Program-made: the position numbers and the translations under genes
The notes under the pieces: model-generated
What the model saw: the letters and a program-made list of their open reading frames with translations, nothing else
Database searches by the model: none
What the model was told of the DNA's origin: nothing
Source of the DNA: Sulfuricurvum sp.
Lineage (GTDB): Bacteria > Campylobacterota > Campylobacteria > Campylobacterales > Sulfurimonadaceae
Direction of reading: 5' to 3'
DNA length: 9,160 nt
Assembly: GCA_014764075.1 (NCBI GenBank)
Contig: JACXUE010000053.1
Span: 1 to 9,160 of the forward strand
Shown: positions 6,043-9,160 of the stretch, piece by piece
Layout of the letters: every line of letters starts with the position of its first letter
Numbering within the stretch: position 1 is the first letter of the stretch

Positions 6043-6744
6043 TCACTTCCCTCGCAAATAATAATCGATACTATAACGCAAATCTTCGTCCATGTCCATC
6101 ACACTCTCCACCATCCATTTCAAATATCTAGGGTCTTTGAGGGCAATCTCTTCAATCCGTTTCTTGGCGTATTTTCCAAACGGCAAGCGGGTTAAAAGGA
6201 TGTGGCTTTGGGATATTTCGATCAATCGCTCCACATCCGCCAACTCCAACAGATACTCCAAAACCATCTGCGTGTGGAGAGCATCGCTCAAAGGGTGATG
6301 GGGGATAATCTCCACGCCCATCTCTCCAAACACCCTTTTTTCTTCCCGATACAATCGTAGTTCGTACCGTAAAAACTGCAAAGCATACCCCTCCAAATCA
6401 TCCATCAACGATTGTGCACACTTGAGGGTATCGATCACTCTCCCCTGCCATGTAATCCCCTCTTTTTGGAGCATAGCAAGTTCAAAAGGGGCATTATGAG
6501 AGACCAATATCCTCTCTGGAGTATTGAAAAGTTCGATTTTTTGGGCACTAAGCGATTGAGCAAAGACTGGGGCGTCTTTGACCATCTCATTGGTGATGTG
6601 ATGAATTGCCGATGCGGAGGGGGGGATTTTTTTGCTGGGGTTGATCAATTCAAAATGAACCTCATCACCGCCAATCATCCCGATAGCGCAAATACGATCG
6701 GATGGCTCTAACCCTGTAGTTTCGAGATCTAGTATCAACAGCAT
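6043..6744 (-). CDS. DnaQ-superfamily 3'-5' exonuclease with ExoX-like C-terminal domain
   Basis: A DEDDh exonuclease acting on DNA or RNA 3' ends. Numbered from GTG 6756, motif ExoI is LDLETTG (Asp10, Glu12), ExoII is SHNAPFELAML (His87, Asn88) and ExoIII is HHPLSDALHT (His153, Asp158). ExoII has Glu92 where most members have Asp (HNxxFD), an unusual but conservative change at a metal ligand. The C-terminal part, RLPFGKYAKKRIEEIALKD then PRYLKWMV (190-216), matches the small PFGKYKGKxI...YLxW domain found behind ExoX-type nucleases. I favour ATG 6744 (233 aa, beginning MLLILDLETTG). GTG 6756 would add four residues with AAGGGT almost touching it. The gene overlaps the membrane protein gene upstream and is not the replicative DNA polymerase proofreading subunit by any specific mark. 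Confidence 0.85.
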   Translation of the reverse strand: MLLILDLETTGLEPSDRICAIGMIGGDEVHFELINPSKKIPPSASAIHHITNEMVKDAPVFAQSLSAQKIELFNTPERILVSHNAPFELAMLQKEGITWQGRVIDTLKCAQSLMDDLEGYALQFLRYELRLYREEKRVFGEMGVEIIPHHPLSDALHTQMVLEYLLELADVERLIEISQSHILLTRLPFGKYAKKRIEEIALKDPRYLKWMVESVMDMDEDLRYSIDYYLRGK

Positions 6745-7274
6745 GATTGGACACACACCCTTGAACGTCGACGGATTGTGATAATTACCCCCAAGGCTCC
6801 GGAAACAACCATCATAACCCCCATTCCCACTCCGCTAAACCATCCAAACCACAACTCACCGCCAAAGATGAGTTTGTGCATAGCCATCAGTAAAATCGCG
6901 TGTGCCGCATTGAGCCAAACCAAAGAGAAAAACCATTGTCTCCAAAATTTAAAATAGGGCTTCCATTCAAATTGCTCGACAGATTCACCTTTGCAGTTGA
7001 ACAATATTACCTCTCTCCCGTCAATGCAACGGTAAAGAATCGTTCTCAAAGCTATTACCACGCCGGCTATCATCCCTACACCGTAACCAATCCCAAGCCA
7101 AAACTGCCAGATGATTCCTAGTGCGCTCCACGTATTGCTGTTGAGCGGTGCCATCCCTTTATAGAGATAGATAACCACACTCATCGCCGACGCAAAACCG
7201 ATCGCACTGACGATCCCTACGATCGCAAACGCAACGATCCATCGAAGCGCAAGTAATACATAAATACTACTCAT
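6735..7274 (-). CDS. Integral membrane protein, four predicted helices, unknown function
   Basis: A 179-residue hydrophobic protein. Four membrane segments are evident at about 6-38, 52-78, 110-134 and 140-166; the first is long and Gly/Ala-rich. A short polar segment at 80-108 (RCIDGREVILFNCKGESVEQF) separates the two pairs. The end is basic, then cysteine-rich (RRRSRVCVQSCC). Tryptophan is frequent (WRQWFF, GELWFGWF). I do not recognise a family. Its ATG overlaps the stop of the upstream coiled-coil gene by eight bases (ATGAGTAG), and its 3' end overlaps the exonuclease gene, so the three are probably one transcription unit and may work together, which is inference. Confidence 0.8.
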   Translation of the reverse strand: MSSIYVLLALRWIVAFAIVGIVSAIGFASAMSVVIYLYKGMAPLNSNTWSALGIIWQFWLGIGYGVGMIAGVVIALRTILYRCIDGREVILFNCKGESVEQFEWKPYFKFWRQWFFSLVWLNAAHAILLMAMHKLIFGGELWFGWFSGVGMGVMMVVSGALGVIITIRRRSRVCVQSCC

Positions 7275-7701
7275 CCACCATCTCTTTTACACTACAACGG
7301 AGTTTGTGATAGTGCTCCAGTGTACGAAAACTTTTCTCGAAACGCCATCCCAGCACAAATGAGACGATCTCTTTTTTGAGTGACGGAGTGACTTTTTCAG
7401 AGCGTCCATAGTACGCTAACGAGATGTTTTTGTTTTTGACTTTCGCATCTTTGTCGTATATGATTGCGATAATTTGAGCGTATTTACCCTCTTTGATGCT
7501 CCCCAAATCTTCAGATCCCAAAGAGAACCCCGAAAGATTGACCGCTTTGAACTCGAACAGCTCTTCAAATGATCCCACTTTAGCATCAATCCCTAATTTT
7601 TGGTACAACTCTTCGAGCTCCTTGAGGTTGGTTTTGCGCTCTAGCTCATAACTGGAGATCTGAGCGGTCAGTTTTTTTAAACGATCCAGTGCTGAGCTCA
7701 T
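7267..7701 (-). CDS. Coiled-coil N-terminal protein of unknown function, first gene of the minus-strand block
   Basis: A 144-residue soluble protein with no signal peptide. Residues 1-38 are strongly heptad-like (RLKKLTAQISSYELERKT, then LKELEELYQKLG), followed by a mixed domain with YAQIIAIIYDKDAK and SLAYYGRSEKVTPSLKKEI and a His/Lys/Arg-rich end. I do not recognise a family. The start is well supported by GAGGAG at 7707-7712, five bases before the ATG. It is the first gene of the long minus-strand run, with an A/T-rich promoter-like stretch just upstream, so it may head the transcript that reaches rsmD. Confidence 0.78.
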   Translation of the reverse strand: MSSALDRLKKLTAQISSYELERKTNLKELEELYQKLGIDAKVGSFEELFEFKAVNLSGFSLGSEDLGSIKEGKYAQIIAIIYDKDAKVKNKNISLAYYGRSEKVTPSLKKEIVSFVLGWRFEKSFRTLEHYHKLRCSVKEMVDE

Positions 7702-7726
7702 GACGACTCCTCAAAAAATATCCTTT

Positions 7727-7732
7727 ATTTTA
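7727..7732 (-). promoter_or_regulatory. Possible sigma-70 -10 box for the minus-strand block
   Basis: The minus strand reads GGGGTAAAATAAAGG, placing TAAAAT about 25 bases before the ATG at 7701. No convincing -35 box is seen, but housekeeping promoters in Campylobacterota often lack one. Weak evidence. Confidence 0.3.
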
Positions 7733-7753
7733 CCCCACTCCACCTAAAAATCG

Positions 7754-7927
7754 TCATTCAAGAGCCATTTGCACCTTTCCCTCTGCCATCGGCTTCATGC
7801 CTGCTTTCACGATATGGATAAGCAATTGGTGTGCCTAATGAGTCAGTGCCTTCAGTTTATCCAACTCGTACCGATATAGGTATATAATACTCTCATACAA
7901 GAGGGTCATCTCATAGGGATAATCCAT
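7754..7927 (-). pseudogene. Possible degraded small gene, antisense to the mntA start
   Basis: One minus-strand frame reads from an ATG at 7925-7927 through 30 residues (MDYPYEMTLLYESIIYLYRY, then ELDKLKALTH), meets a single TAG at 7835-7837, and goes on for 27 residues in the same frame (AHQLLIHIVKAGMKPMAE, then GKVQMALE) to TGA at 7754-7756. The composition on both sides of the TAG is protein-like. This suggests a gene fragment with one nonsense change, or a readthrough product, but chance is possible at this length. I recognise no family. The frame covers the presumed promoter and start codon of mntA on the other strand, so both cannot be ancestral functions of the same DNA. Confidence 0.3.
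7883..7888 (+). promoter_or_regulatory. Probable -10 box of the mntA-hepT operon
   Basis: TATAAT is a perfect -10 hexamer, 37 bases before the mntA ATG and within the A/T-rich stretch GGTATATAATACTC. No clear -35 box is found 17-18 bases upstream. The leader then carries AGGGA as ribosome binding site, six bases before ATG 7926. Antitoxin or complex binding sites for autoregulation were not recognised. Confidence 0.5.
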
Positions 7928-8231
7928 GTCACCAATGACAAAAGAAGAGATTCTAAATTTTCTAATGCTGAATAAAAAAAGCTTTGAGCAAAAATATCAT
8001 ATCTCACAAATGGCACTTTTCGGTTCGTTCGCACGAGGTGATCAGGATGAAAAGAGTGATGTCGATATCGTCTATACGCTGCATGAAGGTTCCAAACTCT
8101 CCTTTGACCGTCACATCGAGCTTGAAAATGAACTTATGGATGCGTTCGGGACAAAAATCGACCTTATCAATGCCAAAAAGTTCAATCCTCTGATTAGGTT
8201 AGACGCGTCGAAGGATTTGATCTATGTTTGA
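7926..8231 (+). CDS. mntA: MntA-type minimal nucleotidyltransferase antitoxin
   Basis: A 101-residue minimal nucleotidyltransferase, the antitoxin half of the MNT/HEPN toxin-antitoxin type. The signature G-S-x10-D-x-D is complete: Gly33-Ser34 in ALFGSFARGDQ and Asp45/Asp47 in KSDVDIVY. The third catalytic Asp is probably Asp79 in TKIDLI. The family neutralises its HEPN RNase partner, in Shewanella MntA by adding AMP units to the tyrosine of the toxin's RX4HXY motif. All catalytic residues needed are present here. The start ATG 7926 has AGGGA six bases upstream; the ATG nine bases further in is less well placed. The stop overlaps the hepT ATG by eight bases (ATGTTTGA), typical of this operon. 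Its partner gene is frameshifted, so the antitoxin may be a survivor of a decaying module. Confidence 0.92.
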   Translation: MSPMTKEEILNFLMLNKKSFEQKYHISQMALFGSFARGDQDEKSDVDIVYTLHEGSKLSFDRHIELENELMDAFGTKIDLINAKKFNPLIRLDASKDLIYV

Positions 8232-8662
8232 ATCTAAAAATATGCTCTATATTCTGACTATTTTGGGAAGCTATCGAAAAGATAGCCCTCTATTGCAGAA
8301 AGTTTGAGAATGAGGAGTCTTTTTACAGTGCGGATAAACAGCTCTATTTTAATGCAACGGTCAATCTCCTCATCGCTATCGGCGAAGAAAACAAAAAAAT
8401 CGATGATAACCTCAAAACATCACCCGCGATCAACTGGAAAAACCTATCTGCAATGCGGGACAAAATATCCCATGACTATCGTGACGTGGATGAGAGTATC
8501 GTGTGGAACGTCGTCCAAGAGTACTTACCAAAACTGAAAATCGCCCTTATCGAGATGATCCCGAAAATCGAGAACCATGATGCTTTTTTGGATGAAGCGT
8601 TAAAAAGTCCCTACTATGAAGATTTGCAGTATCTTCGTGATACTCGCCTGCCTGTGCGGTAG
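8224..8662 (+). pseudogene. hepT: HepT-type HEPN ribonuclease toxin, frameshifted
   Basis: The partner toxin of MntA is present in two frames. From ATG 8224 the first frame reads MFESKNMLYILTIL and then ends at TGA 8305-8307 after 27 residues. From 8267 another frame continues without interruption to TAG 8660-8662: EAIEKIALYCRKFENEE..., then NWKNLSAM, RDKISHDYRDVDESIVWNVV and EYLPKLKIALIEMI. Dropping one G of GGG at 8265-8267 joins them into a 145-residue protein of normal HepT length with the expected LEAIEKI junction. The catalytic R-x4-H-x-Y is intact (Arg78, His83, Tyr85 in the joined protein), followed by the usual D-x-x-x-V-W. Without the shift only a 69-residue internal fragment from ATG 8453 could be made, and it has no Shine-Dalgarno. 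The shift is either a real inactivation, a sequencing error in TTTTGGG, or (less likely) recoding. Confidence 0.88.
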
Positions 8663-8678
8663 TAGAAATGAATTCTAC

Positions 8679-8717
8679 AGAGATGGGCTATATTCAAACT
8701 ATCTCTAGCCTTCTTTT
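8679..8717 (+). terminator. Weak terminator-like hairpin after hepT
   Basis: AGAGATGG (8679-8686) can pair with CTATCTCT (8699-8706), including one G-U pair, around a 12-base loop. The stem is followed by AGCC and then TTCTTTT. The stem is short and not GC-rich, so this is only a candidate. A separate 6-bp inverted repeat, GTAGAA/TTCTAC around ATGAA (8662-8678), sits directly on the hepT stop codon. Confidence 0.25.
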
Positions 8718-8720
8718 AAA

Positions 8721-8822
8721 TCAATACATCCATTCGTATAAAAAGGTGATCTCAGCCTCGGACAGTTTTGTAAAGCGATGGACGTGTCCAAAGAGAGCGA
8801 GATGAAGATCCTATCATTTCAT
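8721..8822 (-). pseudogene. Possible remnant of a regulator N terminus (Crp/Fnr-like appearance)
   Basis: On the minus strand an ATG at 8820-8822 is followed by Lys, two stops (TGA, TAG) and then 28 open codons ending at TGA 8721-8723. The open part reads DLHLALFGHVHRFTKLSEAE then ITFLYEWMY. The pattern of a helix, 'F..LSEAE...L' and a further helix resembles the start of cyclic-nucleotide-binding (Crp/Fnr-type) regulators, and after the stop the same frame continues FKRRLEI. It could be a decayed gene fragment, but it is short and chance cannot be excluded. The family suggestion is inference. Confidence 0.25.
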
Positions 8823-8882
8823 CGATATATACACACGCCTACTCATCAAAAGTTGTAGAATACATTAGCTTGTGTTCTTGAA

Positions 8883-8983
8883 GCACTTTTACGAATCATG
8901 TTTTAACCTATTTCGACCAAAAATCAAAGGTTTATCACCTTGTTTATGGTCGACACTCTACTAAAAAATAGCTTTTAAAGTGC
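8883..8983. repeat. Nested inverted repeats forming one long imperfect hairpin
   Basis: Four pairs of complementary arms lie in properly nested order: GCACTTT 8883-8889 with AAAGTGC 8977-8983; CTATTT 8908-8913 with AAATAG 8966-8971; TCGACCA 8913-8919 with TGGTCGA 8947-8953; AAGG 8927-8930 with CCTT 8938-8941. Two arms share base 8913, so one of those pairs would lose a base. Together they could fold into a hairpin of about 100 nt in RNA or single-stranded DNA. Nature unknown: a small transposon-like element, a structured RNA, or an excision or recombination site are all possible. Confidence 0.5.
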
Positions 8984-9025
8984 CTAAAATAGGAGGTTAT
9001 TGGGGTTTTTCAGGGGGGCTATTTA

Positions 9026-9041
9026 GTTGTCAAGTGACAAC
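9026..9041. repeat. Perfect 16-bp palindromic site (7-bp arms, 2-base centre)
   Basis: GTTGTCA-AG-TGACAAC is an exact inverted repeat. Its inner 14 bases have the form TTGTC-N4-GACAA, the same architecture as FNR-type boxes (TTGAT-N4-ATCAA), so it could be an operator. As RNA it would make a six-pair stem with an AAGU loop followed by CUUUU, so a weak plus-strand terminator is the alternative. No gene starts immediately next to it. Confidence 0.45.
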
Positions 9042-9160
9042 CTTTTATCTAATCTCACTGATGTTACGCACTTTACGTTCATAGCCTGCAAAGTGACAGG
9101 GACAGCCTTGCCGATGCTAACACATATCAGCTCGGTTCCAAAGCTAAAAAAGCCAAGTAG

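Larger units (their letters stand above)
8663..9160. other. About 500 bp without an intact gene, rich in short repeats
   Basis: No frame here gives a convincing complete protein, and I see no tRNA or other known RNA gene. The stretch holds a weak hairpin after hepT, a degraded coding remnant at 8721-8822, a nested inverted-repeat structure at 8883-8983, a 16-bp perfect palindrome at 9026-9041, and repeat units of GCACTTT/AAAGTG type up to the right edge. At the edge, a plus frame (9062-9160, ending GSKAKKAK at a TAG) and a minus frame (9023-9160) are both open; neither shows a start or a recognisable family. The overall picture is a decaying accessory or mobile-element region. Confidence 0.6.

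Noticed and set aside
7702..7925. CRISPR leader or array next to the toxin-antitoxin genes
   Set aside because: No direct repeat of 20 bases or more with regular spacing is present anywhere in the window.
8304..8537. Plus-strand frame of 77 codons in the hepT region
   Set aside because: It runs across hepT in a third frame, begins with a TTG inside the toxin sequence, and gives a Ser/Met/Arg-rich product without protein character; the HEPN motif lies in the other frame.
8453..8662. Independent 69-residue protein starting at ATG 8453
   Set aside because: The frame is open and HepT-like well upstream of this ATG and no ribosome binding site precedes it, so it is the 3' part of the frameshifted toxin and not a separate gene.
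8883..8983. Integron attC site
   Set aside because: The nested hairpin has attC-like size, but I could not find paired RYYYAAC and GTTRRRY core sites at its ends, and no integrase is present.
8991..9024. Small peptide behind AGGAGG at 8991-8996
   Set aside because: The only nearby start, TTG, gives eight codons before a stop, so the purine stretch is not taken as a functional ribosome binding site.

Overview
The window looks like a chromosomal segment of a Campylobacterota (Epsilonproteobacteria) genome, probably a free-living relative of Sulfuricurvum or Sulfurimonas. The evidence is the gene order rsmD-flgI-flgJ-flgM-flgN-flgK, a very short FlgM, a FlgJ without a muramidase domain, and a sigma-54 promoter of the GGAA-N6-TTGCTT type. 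As far as I recall, Campylobacter jejuni has the same order around flgI and flgK. The species assignment is inference.

Layout: (1) At the left edge, on the plus strand, is the 3' end of an unidentified gene (1-117). A small Bfd-like [2Fe-2S] protein (114-317) overlaps it by ATGA. (2) A tightly packed minus-strand block fills 331-7701 and holds eleven genes. In transcription order they are a coiled-coil protein, a four-helix membrane protein, a DnaQ/ExoX-type exonuclease, a small protein with a receiver-like look, RsmD, FlgI, FlgJ, FlgM, a FlgN-like chaperone, FlgK and a DppC/OppC-family permease. Most junctions overlap or abut. Two flagellar promoters can be read inside the block: sigma-54 in front of flgI and sigma-28 (FliA) in front of flgM. 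This gives the expected order of P ring first, then FlgM/FlgN/FlgK. (3) From about 7702 to 9160 the sequence changes character and looks like an accessory spot. It carries an MNT/HEPN toxin-antitoxin pair (mntA plus a frameshifted hepT), degraded coding remnants on the minus strand on both sides, and about 500 bp with no intact gene but many short inverted and direct repeats.

How the genes work together: FlgI (P ring) and FlgJ (rod assembly) act on the rod and basal body. FlgM restrains FliA until the hook is complete, FlgN probably escorts FlgK, and FlgK forms the hook-filament junction. RsmD and the exonuclease are housekeeping nucleic-acid enzymes that share the strand and possibly the transcript. 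The permease begins on the last base of the flgK stop codon and has no visible transporter partners here.

Most worth a second look are the frameshifted HepT toxin with intact RX4HXY motif, the nested hairpin at 8883-8983, the receiver-like protein upstream of rsmD, the gene remnants flanking the toxin-antitoxin module, and the permease coupled to flgK. I see no CRISPR array, rRNA, tRNA or intact transposase.
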